From: Persicirhabdus sediminis | Lineage (GTDB): Bacteria > Verrucomicrobiota > Verrucomicrobiia > Verrucomicrobiales > Akkermansiaceae | Direction of reading: 5' to 3' | DNA length: 64,000 nt | Assembly (NCBI RefSeq): GCF_016595495.1 | Contig: NZ_JAENIM010000044.1 | Location: 124,001-188,000 of the forward strand | Shown here: piece by piece, positions 54,248-63,479 of the stretch | How positions within the stretch are numbered: position 1 is the first letter of the stretch | How the letters are laid out: each line of letters begins with the position of its first letter | The notes under the pieces: generated by a model | Told to the model about the DNA's origin: nothing | What the model saw: only the letters and a program-made list of their open reading frames with translations | The model's database searches: none | Translations under genes and position numbers: made by a program

Positions 54248-54314
54248 GAGCACTGTATAAACTGCATTGGCTGAGGAAACAATCGCAATTTGGCAAACGA
54301 AAATCCACTCGATT

Positions 54315-55073
54315 ATGCCCCGTCCTGTGGCATATTGGCGGGTGATGTGGCGTGAGAAATTCATGCATAGCCTGTACCCACCAGTGTGTTTGGCCTGCCA
54401 CTGGCCATTGGTCGGGCGCCGTGCATTATGTGCTAGCTGCAATGATCAACTGACACGCACTCAGCCGCCAAGCTGCGCGACTTGCAGCGAAACATTCTCC
54501 GGTGAGATCAATGTGGCATCATTTGATTGCCCGAACTGTCGCGATCAAGAATTTGCCTTTTCCTTTAACCGATCGGTCTGTGTGGGCGACGAGCTGGCGC
54601 GCAAAATGGTCCACGGGCTGAAATATAAAGGACAACTGTGGATGGGCGTGGAAATGGCTATTTTGCTCGCTGAAGCGCTGTGGGATACACGCTTTGATGC
54701 CAGCTGGCGGCAGGCGATTGTGGTGCCGGTGCCACTGCACTGGCGGCGGCAAGTCTACCGGCATTTTAACCAAGCCGACGAGCTGGCGCGTCCCGTGGCA
54801 CGGAGGCTTGGGCTGACGTATCTACAGGCGCTGCGGCGCATTCGCTATACCACCACGCAGACGCTGCTCAGCCGTGCGCAGCGGCAGAAAAACCTACGCA
54901 ATGCCTTCATCGTGCCACCACGGCTGCGGCGGTCTAGCCAGCTGGAGGGGAAAAAGATCATTCTGGTGGATGATGTTTTTACCACTGGCTCGACGGTGAA
55001 CGAGTGCGCGCGCATATTGAAAAAACAAGCCGCCGTGGAGGAAGTTGCCGTGATTACCTTCATGCGCGCATAG
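54315..55073 (+). CDS. ComF family phosphoribosyltransferase-like protein
   Basis: 252 residues from the ATG at 54315. An earlier ATG at 54267 leaves only 20 bp between divergent starts, so I prefer 54315. The N-terminal zinc-ribbon has CLACHWPL, CASCNDQ, CATCSE and CPNCRDQ pairs. PVPLHWRRQVYRHFNQADELARPVA is the ComF signature, and the PRPP loop is IILVDDVFTTGSTV. ComF proteins are linked to DNA uptake and recombination (the late competence gene comFC). The presence of a ComF-like protein is relevant to the repeated word noted elsewhere in this window, but many non-competent bacteria have it. Confidence 0.92.
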   Translation: MPRPVAYWRVMWREKFMHSLYPPVCLACHWPLVGRRALCASCNDQLTRTQPPSCATCSETFSGEINVASFDCPNCRDQEFAFSFNRSVCVGDELARKMVHGLKYKGQLWMGVEMAILLAEALWDTRFDASWRQAIVVPVPLHWRRQVYRHFNQADELARPVARRLGLTYLQALRRIRYTTTQTLLSRAQRQKNLRNAFIVPPRLRRSSQLEGKKIILVDDVFTTGSTVNECARILKKQAAVEEVAVITFMRA

Positions 55074-55135
55074 CGGGTGGATTCTAACCACTAACTTGCA
55101 TTTACTATTGGCCATTCGCTGGCTACATTTCTGCC

Positions 55136-55939
55136 ATGCAAATATCTAGCGACTTGATGAATGCCTGTGGCCAGCTGATGCGCCGCGTGGGGGAATTTCA
55201 GATGCAGCACTTCCGCGCCATGCCAGCTGGATCGAGCTCTAGCAAATCACTGCGCGAGACGGTTTCATTTGTTGATGTGGAGAGCGAGCGCATGCTCATT
55301 GACGGGCTCACGCCCTTAGTTGATGGCGCTGGATTTTTTGGCGAAGAAAGCGGCCAGTCAGGATCGCAGCAGCTGGTGTGGATTATTGATCCGCTAGATG
55401 GCACCACTAACTTCCTCAGCGGGCTGGATCATTTCTCTATCTCGGTGGCGCTGGTGAGTGATGGCCAGCCATTGCTCGGTCTGGTTTTCAAACCCTACAC
55501 CGGAGATCTTTACTCCGCCATGCGTGGGCAGGGCGCTTATTTTAATGGCAAGCTGCAGCAGCTTGCGCAGCCGGATTTGCCTATCAACGAAGCGCTATTC
55601 ATGACCGGGTTTCCTTACCGATCTGCCGATCTAGCAGAGTCGTTTTTTCAAACGGCTCCCGAGGTGCTCACGCTAGGCCTGGGCATTCGCCGCTCAGGCA
55701 GCGCCGCGCTAGATCTAGCCAATCTGGGCATGGGCTGGATTCAGGGGTTCTGGGAAAGCGACTTGCAGCCGTACGACTGCGCCGCTGGTTTGCTCATCAT
55801 GGAGGAAAATGGCATCGTCTGCTTTAACGCCGCCGGCCAGCCATTTGATATGATGAAAGATCGGATTATTGTAGCTGGCCTAACGAATGTGCAACCCGCT
55901 TTGCTAGACATCGTTGCCCGCCATTACGGCGATGCTTAG
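55136..55939 (+). CDS. Inositol monophosphatase family protein (SuhB-like)
   Basis: 267 residues. Metal-binding motifs are E70-E71 (FFGEESG), D85-P-L-D88-G-T (VWIIDPLDGTTNF), and a late Asp in PYDCAAGLLIMEENG. The fold and motif spacing match lithium-sensitive inositol phosphatases such as SuhB. In bacteria the substrate may be inositol phosphate, NADP or PAP. No signal peptide. It lies 62 bp after comF. Confidence 0.9.
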   Translation: MQISSDLMNACGQLMRRVGEFQMQHFRAMPAGSSSSKSLRETVSFVDVESERMLIDGLTPLVDGAGFFGEESGQSGSQQLVWIIDPLDGTTNFLSGLDHFSISVALVSDGQPLLGLVFKPYTGDLYSAMRGQGAYFNGKLQQLAQPDLPINEALFMTGFPYRSADLAESFFQTAPEVLTLGLGIRRSGSAALDLANLGMGWIQGFWESDLQPYDCAAGLLIMEENGIVCFNAAGQPFDMMKDRIIVAGLTNVQPALLDIVARHYGDA

Positions 55940-56043
55940 CCACTGATTTGCAGTCCGCTCGCAGCTGGCTGGAGGGTGAAACACTCGTTGTGGCTGCTAG
56001 AGCGAAAGCTTGCGCCAGTGGGACTCTCGCGGTACTTTGCCGC

Positions 56044-56388
56044 ATGGAAAAAACAATTTGCCCACTGTGTGAGATGGACGATGTACTCGACCATGCGGAT
56101 AAATACGAATGCATGGTTTGCGGCCACGAGTGGGAAAAAGAAGAAGCCGAGGAAGATGATGCGCCAGAAGAACGCATCGTCAAAGACGCCTACGGCAATG
56201 TGCTCGAGTCCGGTGACATCGTGCAGATGATCAAAGACATCAAGCTCAAGGGATCGTCTAACGTGCTCAAGAGCGGCACCAAGTCACGCCCAATCCGCAT
56301 TGTCGACGGCGACCATGAAATCGACTGCAAAATGAATGGCATCGCCATCGCGCTGAAAGCGTGTTTTGTCAAAAAAGTTCAAAGTTAG
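56044..56388 (+). CDS. yjdM: YjdM/PhnA-type zinc-ribbon protein
   Basis: 114 residues from the ATG at 56044; an upstream TTG/CTG frame to 55948 is not needed. Zinc-binding Cys6, Cys9 (CPLC), Cys23 and Cys26 (CMVC). VKDAYGNVLESGDIVQMIKDIKLKGSSNVLKSGTK and DGDHEIDCKMNGIAIALKACFVKK match YjdM (formerly PhnA). The function is unknown; it is not needed for phosphonate use. The hairpin array starts directly after its stop. Confidence 0.93.
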   Translation: MEKTICPLCEMDDVLDHADKYECMVCGHEWEKEEAEEDDAPEERIVKDAYGNVLESGDIVQMIKDIKLKGSSNVLKSGTKSRPIRIVDGDHEIDCKMNGIAIALKACFVKKVQS

Positions 56389-56404
56389 GAAGCTGCGGGT
56401 AGTG

Positions 56405-57935
56405 GGTTCGGCCTGCGGCCTAAGGTGCGCTCCGCTGCAGGTACGGCCTGCGGCCTAAGGTCCGGGCTTCGCCCTAAGGTGCGCTGCGCTGCAAGTACGG
56501 GCTTCGCCTTGGAAGTTCTATCAAGTGTGCGGCATCTAGAGTGCGCGTGCTTTAGCACCGCTTTCAGCTGGCGAGACGGCTCCAGCTTTCTAAGGTTCGG
56601 GCTGCGCCCTGCAGGTGCGCTCCGCTGCAGGTACGGCCTGCGGCCTGCAAGTTCTCCCGCATTCGCGGGATGCAGGTGCGGACTTCGCCTTGGAAGTTCT
56701 ATCAAGCGTGCGGCATCTAGAGTGCGCGTGCTTTAGCACCGCTTTCAGCTGGCGAGACGGCTCCAGCTTTCTAAGGTACGGGCTGCGCCCTGAAGGTGCG
56801 CTGCGCTGCAGGTGCGGCCTGCGTCCTGCAGGTTCTCCCGCATTCGCGGGATGCAGGTGCGGACTTCGCCTTGGAAGTTCTATCAAGCGTGCGGCATCTA
56901 GAGTGCGAGTGCTTTAGCACCGCTTTCAGCTGGTGAGACGGCTCCAGCTAGCACTCTACGTTCTAAGGTGCGGGCAGAAGGTACGGGCTTCGCCCTAAGG
57001 TGCGCTGCGCTGCAGGTACGGCCTTCGGCCTAAGGTCCGGGCTGTGCCCTGAAGGTGCGCTCCGCTGCAAGTACGGCCTGCGTCCTGCAGGTTCTCCCGC
57101 ATTCGCGGGATGCAGGTACGGGCTTCGCCTTGGAAGCTCTATCAAGTGTGCGGCATCTAGAGTGCGCGTGCTTTAGCACCGCTTTTAGCTGGCGAGACGG
57201 CTCCAGCTTTCTAAGGTACGGGCTGTGCCCTAAAGTCCGCTGCGCTGCAAGTACGGGCTTCGCCCTAAGGTGCGCTGCGCTGCAGGTACGGCCTGCGGCC
57301 TAAGGTACGGGCTGTGCCCTGAAGGTGCGCTGCGCTGCAGGTGCGGACTTCGTCCTGCAAGTTCTCCCGCATTCGCGGGATGCAGGTACGGGCTTCGCCT
57401 TGGATGCTCTATCAAGTGTGCGGCATCTAGAGTGCGCGTGCTTTAGCACCGCTTTCAGCTGGCGAGACGGCTCCAGCTAGCTCTCTACGTTCTAAGGTGT
57501 TGCGGGCAGAAGGTACGGGCTGTGCCCTGCAGGTGCGCTGCGCTGCAAGTACGGCCTGCGGCCTAAGGTACGGGCTTCGCCCTAAGGTGCGCTGCGCTGC
57601 AAGTACGGCCTGCGGCCTAAGGTTCGGGCTGTGCCCTAAAGTCCGCTGCGCTGCAAGTACGGCCTGCGGCCTAAGGTGCGGGCCTCGCCCTGAAGGTGCG
57701 CTGCGCTGCAAGTACGGCCTGCGGCCTAAGGTACGGGCTTCGCCCTGAAGGTGCGCTACGCTGCAAGTACGGCCTGCGGCCTAAGGTACGGGCTTCGCCC
57801 TGAAGGTGCGCTGCGCTGCAAGTACGGCCTGCGGCCTAAGGTACGGGCTTCGCCCTGAAGGTGCGCTCCGCTGCAAGTACGGCCTGCGTCCTGCAGGTTC
57901 TCCCGCATTCGCGGGATGCAGGTACGGTCTAGCGG
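56405..57935. repeat. Dense array of mini-hairpins with triplet loops
   Basis: The array is a run of small palindromes: GGCC-TGC-GGCC, GGGC-TTC-GCCC (or TGT loop), GCG-CTG-CGC (or CTC loop), separated by short spacers such as TAAGGTAC and TGCAAGTAC. Larger blocks repeat within it: a TCTATCAAG...AGCT block (56517, 56698, 56879, 57138, 57408), which itself folds as GTGC-TTTA-GCAC and AGCTGG...CCAGCT, and TCCCGC-ATTC-GCGGGA blocks (56652, 56840, 57092, 57361, 57898 approx.). Long frames on both strands lack family signal and are artefacts of repetition. Confidence 0.92.
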
Positions 57936-57949
57936 TCTAAGGGTACACA

Positions 57950-58130
57950 GCGCTCTATGGTTTTGGCGTCTATCGCCTGATACTAACGCCGCAGGCGTAT
58001 CACAGCCTAGCCTTGGGTAAGGCAGCCCAGAATGGGCAACGCAACCCAAGGGAAAGCGCAGCGCAAAAGGCACTCTGAAAGAGTGCGTCAGCCGAGCGGT
58101 GAGGGAGTTAGTGAAGATTAGATACCTTCT
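57950..58130. repeat. Block of larger nested palindromes next to the hairpin array
   Basis: Stem-loops include CCTTGGGT...ACCCAAGG (about 58008-58050) enclosing GCCCA-GAAT-GGGC, CGCC-GCA-GGCG, GGCG-TCTAT-CGCC and GCACTC-TGAA-GAGTGC. It is non-coding by appearance and sits between the array and the convergent ribH gene. Confidence 0.7.
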
Positions 58131-58161
58131 CGCTGCCGCCTAGACATTCGACCTATTTAGC

Positions 58162-58599
58162 TCAAATGCTCCTCAGCGTATTGATAAAACTGAGCGCTGA
58201 GCTGGCGACTTCTTTGCCTTTCACCTTGAGGTGTTGGGCAAAGAAATCGATGTGATCTTGATGTTGGTGGAAATGGTGTGGGGTAAGCACTGCAGAGAAT
58301 ACCGGCACGCCAGTATCTAGCTGGATGCGCATGAATCCATCAATCACAGCCTGAGTGACAAACTCGTGTCGATAGACACCAGCATCTATCATCAGGCCAA
58401 AGGCGATGACGCCATCGTAGCGGCCAGTTTCAGCCAGCTTTTTGGCCATCAGAGGAAGTTCGAGACAGCCGGGAACTTTGAAATAGTCGACTTGTTGATC
58501 GGTATTGATTCCCTGAGCAGAGAGTTCGGTGAGGCAGCAATCTCTGGCTGCATCTAGCAGCTCAGCCTGCCATGAGGCGCTGATGATGGCGAGTTTCAT
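58162..58599 (-). CDS. ribH: 6,7-dimethyl-8-ribityllumazine synthase, type II (RibH2-like)
   Basis: 145 residues. ASWQAELLDAARDCCL at the start, VPGCLELPLMAKKLAETGRYDGVIAFG, DAGVYRHEFVTQAVIDGFMRIQLDTGVPVFSAVLTPHHFHQHQDHIDFF match lumazine synthases. The Y-R-H-E/D-F-V and LTPHHFH stretches resemble the type II (RibH2) enzymes known from Brucella and Mesorhizobium rather than the common RibH1. It catalyses condensation of the ribitylaminouracil with a butanone phosphate in riboflavin synthesis. No other rib genes lie nearby. Start ATG 58599 has 9 bp to the BatD-like gene's end. Confidence 0.88.
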   Translation of the reverse strand: MKLAIISASWQAELLDAARDCCLTELSAQGINTDQQVDYFKVPGCLELPLMAKKLAETGRYDGVIAFGLMIDAGVYRHEFVTQAVIDGFMRIQLDTGVPVFSAVLTPHHFHQHQDHIDFFAQHLKVKGKEVASSALSFINTLRSI

Positions 58600-58608
58600 G
58601 GGAAATAG

Positions 58609-61068
58609 TTAGTTTGAAGTTGATTCTAGCATGAGCAGTTGGTCAGCTGGAATCCAGCCAATTTCGCCATTCGCCAGTTCCACATAATTCCATTCACCGC
58701 GCTGGGTGATGATTTTCACTAAGCTGGCAGCCGGCGCGTCAATCTGCGTACGTGCCGATTGGGCAAAGGGCTGGCTAAATAGACTGGCTGTATCTGCCAA
58801 AATGGCTTGCTCAGAATAGCGAGCTAGCTGGTGGTCGTCTGGGAAATAATGGTAGCTAGCTGCTGCGGCCACTGCGATGGACGGGCACAGGATCATCAGC
58901 GCCAGACAGGTATTGGTTTTCCAGCCGCCAGGACGGTAAGCAAAACGAATGAAGGCCGCAATCGCGGTGAGCCAAACCATGGCAATAGTTAGGGCGAGGT
59001 AAACCTGTGGGGTGAGCCGAGTGAGCTCGTTAGTAAATGCGTGGTGGCTGGGCACGATGGCTTCTTGTTGGTGCTCGAGGTACTTCAGGTTGTGCCTCGC
59101 TTCGCGGTAGTTAGGGGCGATGTGTAGTGCGCGTCGCCACGCCAGCGCTGCCTGAGCTGGTTGCTCTAACCTGTAGTGGATGTTGCCAATTTTATAATAA
59201 AGCGATGCCAGTTCAGCGGGTTTGTTAGTTTCAGCAAGCTGCTGTTTGGCGGTCTCTAGCGCTTGGTTGAATTGTTTTTCTTGGTAGCTAGTATCGATGG
59301 TATTTTCACTAGCTTGCAGCTGTGGCTGGCTGATACCGAAGGCAAATAAAATGGCGCCGGCGATGAGCCCGCGCTGAATGGCACGGTTGATCGTTTTGAT
59401 GATTTGGCCTTTTTTGGCGGCGTCTACTGGCTGATCTTCTTGCTCTAGCTGGAAGCATAGCAGGTCGCGCTGTTGGATGATTTCAGCCAGCTCTTGGTTA
59501 GCTTCCTCAGCTAGCTGCTTTGCATCTACCTTGGTTTCGATGATGCGGGCGGCCTCGCGGTACAGCTCGGCTTGCTTATTCAGCTTGCCTAGCTGGCGCA
59601 TGTTTTTTTGCAGCGCTCTGGCTTCGCTTTGGTTGAGCTGGTACTGTTGGTATTTTCTAGCGGCGATGCCGGCGGCAAGTACGAGCACGACAAGCAGTGG
59701 CGCGATGTTCCACCACCAGCGCGGCTGGATGATGAGCGGGGCGCTGGCGGAGATGCTGAGGATGTCGCGTAACTCACTGGCTGGCGTGCTAAGATCGCCA
59801 GTTGGTACAACGATCTGTGGCGCTTCGCCGAGTAATGAAATAGGAATTTCTGGCGCTAAGGCAGTGTGATAGTTTTTTGTTTCTGGATCAAAATAATGCA
59901 GCTGATAGGCGGGGATGGATTTGACTAACTCTAGCGGACGCATCAGCTGGCGGAACTGGCTGTGACCATCTAGCTGGCGGCGTTCTTGGTTGCGCTGGGT
60001 GCGTGAGCTATCGATGACATTCCAGCTCTCACCGTCGAGTTGCTCTGGGCATTTGATTGAGTCTAGGTTGCCTTCACCGCTGACGATGATGTCTACGGCA
60101 ACGGTGGCATCGCTGTTATAGACTTGCTTGGGGGTGCTGGTCTCGATGGAAAATCGGCCAACGGCACCGCTGAAACCATCTGGTGCGCCAGCTGGAAGTG
60201 GCAGCACGGTGAACTCTAATGGATCGAGAGCGTATTCGTTAGTGACCTCTGTGCTGCGCAAAAAACCTCGCCCGTCTCTGTAGCGGTGACGGGTGATGAC
60301 CTTGAGCTCGGATGGCCCAAAGGTGGCCTTGCCCGGCTGGATGCCTTGCACGTTAGTGTGAAACTCTATGGTATTGTAACGTTCATTGTCGTAGATCAGC
60401 TCACTGATTTCTGACTGGCGAGATTGGCTGAAGCGCCATGCGGCACAGTTTTGTTTTTCGCCGGTTGGTGGCTCCAGTGCTGCCATGCGCAGGCTGCTAG
60501 GTTTGTAGAGCTTGAATGTTAGTGGTGAATACTCGCCTTGGTAGAGTTCGTCTTTATCCAGAAACATGCCCGCCAAGATGGCTGGACCATCTGCTGGGGT
60601 AGGGAAGGAGACCAGCTCTGAGCCATCGTGAACGGTGAAGTTGATAGATGGTGTGGCTAATACCTGACCGGTGCTCTGCAGCTGGAAAGGTGGTAGCGTA
60701 TAGTCTCCCGGTTCAACCGCAGATATAGTGTAGACGAGGTAGTGGGTGGTGGTGAATCCGCCAAAACCGCCTGAGGTCTGGGTGCCTACGTGTTGGAAGT
60801 TGATGGCTAGGCCGTCGACTTGTGGTGTGGCTGGACGACTTTGCAGGCGGCCATTTTGCACGCTGAGAAATAGATAGGCGCGCTCCCCGGGAATGAGGTG
60901 TTTTGTTGTTAGGTTGGCGGTGGCAAATGGCTGTCTATCTTTGGCCACGGCGCCAGCAGCTAGGATGAGGCTGATTGCGCAGATTATCAGCGTTGCTAGC
61001 TGGCTGGAAAATGGCGACAGCTGGTAATGGTTAGCCTTGGCTGGTGTGTGTGCGGAAATCAATGACAT
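58609..61068 (-). CDS. BatD-like protein fused to TPR and SH3 domains
   Basis: 819 residues. After a signal/anchor (about 24-42, LATLIICAISLILAAGAVA), a BatD-type periplasmic beta region runs to about 440 (FATANLTTKHLIPGERAYLFLSVQN). TM segments follow near 453-472 and 567-580, then a TPR pair (SLYYKIGNIHYRLEQPAQAALAWRRALHIAPNY), two more TM helices (about 690-740), and an SH3b-like end (IITQRGEWNYVELANGEIGWIPADQLLML). This combines BatD and BatE functions in one chain. It is encoded 48 bp after the VWA gene. Confidence 0.85.
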   Translation of the reverse strand: MSLISAHTPAKANHYQLSPFSSQLATLIICAISLILAAGAVAKDRQPFATANLTTKHLIPGERAYLFLSVQNGRLQSRPATPQVDGLAINFQHVGTQTSGGFGGFTTTHYLVYTISAVEPGDYTLPPFQLQSTGQVLATPSINFTVHDGSELVSFPTPADGPAILAGMFLDKDELYQGEYSPLTFKLYKPSSLRMAALEPPTGEKQNCAAWRFSQSRQSEISELIYDNERYNTIEFHTNVQGIQPGKATFGPSELKVITRHRYRDGRGFLRSTEVTNEYALDPLEFTVLPLPAGAPDGFSGAVGRFSIETSTPKQVYNSDATVAVDIIVSGEGNLDSIKCPEQLDGESWNVIDSSRTQRNQERRQLDGHSQFRQLMRPLELVKSIPAYQLHYFDPETKNYHTALAPEIPISLLGEAPQIVVPTGDLSTPASELRDILSISASAPLIIQPRWWWNIAPLLVVLVLAAGIAARKYQQYQLNQSEARALQKNMRQLGKLNKQAELYREAARIIETKVDAKQLAEEANQELAEIIQQRDLLCFQLEQEDQPVDAAKKGQIIKTINRAIQRGLIAGAILFAFGISQPQLQASENTIDTSYQEKQFNQALETAKQQLAETNKPAELASLYYKIGNIHYRLEQPAQAALAWRRALHIAPNYREARHNLKYLEHQQEAIVPSHHAFTNELTRLTPQVYLALTIAMVWLTAIAAFIRFAYRPGGWKTNTCLALMILCPSIAVAAAASYHYFPDDHQLARYSEQAILADTASLFSQPFAQSARTQIDAPAASLVKIITQRGEWNYVELANGEIGWIPADQLLMLESTSN

Positions 61069-61116
61069 AGCATTTTGTAAAAAAAAATAATGGATGGCTG
61101 GAGCCGGCTGGTTATT

Positions 61117-63438
61117 TTACCAGTCTTGTTTTGGCTGGCGCTGCCATCGGTTGCGTCGTCTGATAGGTTTGGTTTCTAAATCAGAGTTGGCCTCGAGTAT
61201 TTGCCGAGCATGCTCGCGGGCGGCTTCCATTTCTTGCTCAGAGAGCTGGCGCGCCTCCATGCCTTGCTGACCGTCTTGTTGTTGGCCTTCTTGCCCTTCT
61301 CCCTGCTGCTCTTGGCCTTGTTGGTTTTGTTGTTGCCCCTCTTGTCCTTCTTGTTGCTGGCCGTCTTGTTGTTGTCCCTCTTGGTCTTCTTGCTGATCGC
61401 CCTCTTGGCCTTCTTGTTGATCTTGATTCTGTTGATCTTGATTCTGCTGATCTTGATTCTGCTGATCTTGGTTCTGCTGATCTTGATTCTGTTGATCCTG
61501 ATTCTGCTGATCTTGGTTCTGCTGATCCTGATTCTGTTGATCTTGATTCTGCTGATCTTGGTTCTGCTGATCTTGATTCTGCTGATCTTGGTTCTGCTGA
61601 TCTTGGTTCTGTTGATCTTGGTTCTGTTGATCTTGGTTCTGTTGATCTTGATCCTGCTGATCTTGAGGGTTTTCCATCTCCTCTTGAACCTTGGTATTTT
61701 TAAGCAACTGCAGCCATTTTTCTACCTCTTTGGCATTGGTGGCAGCGGCGCTGTGGCTGGCATTTAGCTGGCTGGATTGTTGGTATTGCTGCAGCGCGCT
61801 CTCCCATAGGCCGATGAGCTCTTTGGTGCCTTCGCCCTTGTTGTCCTTAGCATCTTTGGTGACAAATTCAGTGAATGCTTCAGCTGGTTTGCTGAGGTCT
61901 TTGACGCCAATCCTCTGCCACCCCTGAAGGAAGAGTGTATTGCCGAGGTTGTAATAAGATTCGGATTGCAGCTGATTATTCTGGCTGAGCAGTGATCTGG
62001 AAAATGAATCTGCGGCGGATCGTAAGTCGCCTAACTTGTAGTGAGCTGTACCCTCGGCAAAATCAATCTGCGCACGGCGCTCGGCGTTGCCTAAGTCGTT
62101 AGCTTCAGCTAGCAGGCTGAGCGCTAGCTGGTAGTCTTGTTTTTCTAATGCGGCTTTGGCGGCGACGACTTTTCCCGCAGCATGGGCCGGCTGGCTAGTG
62201 GCTGCTAGGGTGATGCCTGCTATAGCCAAGGCGCTGAGAATTGGCTTTTTGTTAGCTTTTCTGGCTGGCTGGGCTGGTGCGTCTGGCTGGCCGCGACGCG
62301 CGAAGCTCATAGTGGCGAGCACGGAGAGGAAAAGCAGGATGACGGCGGGCAGCAATGCCCATTGGTAGCGCTCTAGCGGGATGGTGCGCACACGGTCTTT
62401 TTCTTCTTCGGCATCAATGGCGGAGATTGCCTGAGTGATTTGTTTTACCGTATCTGCAGTGGCTCCCATGAATGGTCCACCAGAGGCGGCGGCGAGTTCA
62501 TTGAGTGGGCTAACTTCCATTTTACTGAGTACTGTCTGGCCACGGAAATCGCGGAATTTACCATCGCGCTGGCGCGGATCAGGAATGATGCCACCGCGCT
62601 CGGTGCCTACAGCCACGCTGCAGATGAGGTGTGAGCTCTCGCGGATTTGTTTGATGGTGGAGTCGATGTTTTCTGAGTAATCTTCCCCGTCGCCAATGAT
62701 GACAAGCGCATTGCGCGAGTGGCCGGATTTTTTAAAACTATCCATCGCCATTTCTACCATGCGGTCCATGTTGCTGCCGCCCATCGGGATGTAGTCGGTA
62801 TCTAGCTGGCTGATGGTTTCGCGCACCGCATTGTGGTCGATAGTGAGCGGCGCAATGATCATGGACTCGCCAGCGTAGACCATCACGCCAACACGATCTT
62901 GTGGGCTGGCGGCTAGAAGTTCTAGGGCGATGGCTTTGGCGGCTTCCAAACGATTTGGCGAAACATCTTCCACGAGCATGGACCGCGATGTGTCGATGCT
63001 GATCATGATGTTGCGCGAGCGCGTGGTAGATGTGACTTCCTCGTGACCGTGGAATGGGCGTGCCATCGTTAGGCAGAGCAGGGCAAATCCACATAGCGCA
63101 AGGGTGAATGCTAACCATTTCATGAAGGGGGGCCGGCGTTTGACCAAACGGTCACGTAGACGCGGGGCGACGAGTGAGAGCCAGGCTTTGCTTTGTTTGC
63201 GCGCAGCGATGACCGCGACCACGATGATCAGTGGTATGGCTGCTAGCGCGATAAACCAATTGGGCTCGGCGAATTGTATATAGGTGCTATCGATGGGCGG
63301 AAAATAGAACCCATTTGGCAAAATGCCAAAGGAGAAATTTGTTTTGCTAGATATTTTCTTCACCACGGCTAGCTGGAGGCGCTGAGCGGTGCGGCTAATG
63401 AGTTGACCAGAGCTGGTGTGAGGGCTAGTTTCGCCCAC
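61117..63438 (-). CDS. VWA-TPR protein (BatB/BatC-like) with Gln-Asp-Asn-rich repeat
   Basis: 773 residues from a GTG start that is uncertain; the VWA membrane protein may begin further in, near FAEPNWFIALAAI (56-68). TM helices: about 58-78 and 109-126. The VWA domain has an intact MIDAS motif D149-T-S151-R-S153. TM near 360-378; TPR region follows (LEKQDYQLALSLLAEAND, QIDFAEGTAHYKLGDLRSAADSF, YYNLGNTLFLQG). Then comes a 15-bp coding repeat giving NQDQQ units (about 61419-61662) and a Gln/Glu/Gly-rich tail. It combines BatB and BatC types. It is opposite the acyltransferase gene. Confidence 0.85.
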   Translation of the reverse strand: MGETSPHTSSGQLISRTAQRLQLAVVKKISSKTNFSFGILPNGFYFPPIDSTYIQFAEPNWFIALAAIPLIIVVAVIAARKQSKAWLSLVAPRLRDRLVKRRPPFMKWLAFTLALCGFALLCLTMARPFHGHEEVTSTTRSRNIMISIDTSRSMLVEDVSPNRLEAAKAIALELLAASPQDRVGVMVYAGESMIIAPLTIDHNAVRETISQLDTDYIPMGGSNMDRMVEMAMDSFKKSGHSRNALVIIGDGEDYSENIDSTIKQIRESSHLICSVAVGTERGGIIPDPRQRDGKFRDFRGQTVLSKMEVSPLNELAAASGGPFMGATADTVKQITQAISAIDAEEEKDRVRTIPLERYQWALLPAVILLFLSVLATMSFARRGQPDAPAQPARKANKKPILSALAIAGITLAATSQPAHAAGKVVAAKAALEKQDYQLALSLLAEANDLGNAERRAQIDFAEGTAHYKLGDLRSAADSFSRSLLSQNNQLQSESYYNLGNTLFLQGWQRIGVKDLSKPAEAFTEFVTKDAKDNKGEGTKELIGLWESALQQYQQSSQLNASHSAAATNAKEVEKWLQLLKNTKVQEEMENPQDQQDQDQQNQDQQNQDQQNQDQQNQDQQNQDQQNQDQQNQDQQNQDQQNQDQQNQDQQNQDQQNQDQQNQDQQNQDQQNQDQQEGQEGDQQEDQEGQQQDGQQQEGQEGQQQNQQGQEQQGEGQEGQQQDGQQGMEARQLSEQEMEAAREHARQILEANSDLETKPIRRRNRWQRQPKQDW
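61419..61662 (-). repeat. 15-bp coding minisatellite (NQDQQ units)
   Basis: GATC recurs exactly every 15 bp about 17 times, with the unit GATCTTGATTCTGCT on the forward strand and small variants. It encodes a polar, flexible linker in the VWA-TPR protein. Copy number probably varies. Confidence 0.9.
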
Positions 63439-63479
63439 CTGTCAGCCGGCCCATACAGCTGGCAGGCAACTAGCTGAAA

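Noticed and set aside
56385-58073. Several 60-105 residue frames in the hairpin array on both strands
   Set aside because: Products are permutations of the same repeat (LRPKVRCAAST, GRSPYLRPQAV); no family signal and frames interlock with hairpins.
61201-61767. 188-residue Leu-rich forward frame over the NQDQQ repeat
   Set aside because: Antisense of the 15-bp coding repeat; poly-Leu/Ile arises from the repeated GATC unit, no independent gene evidence.
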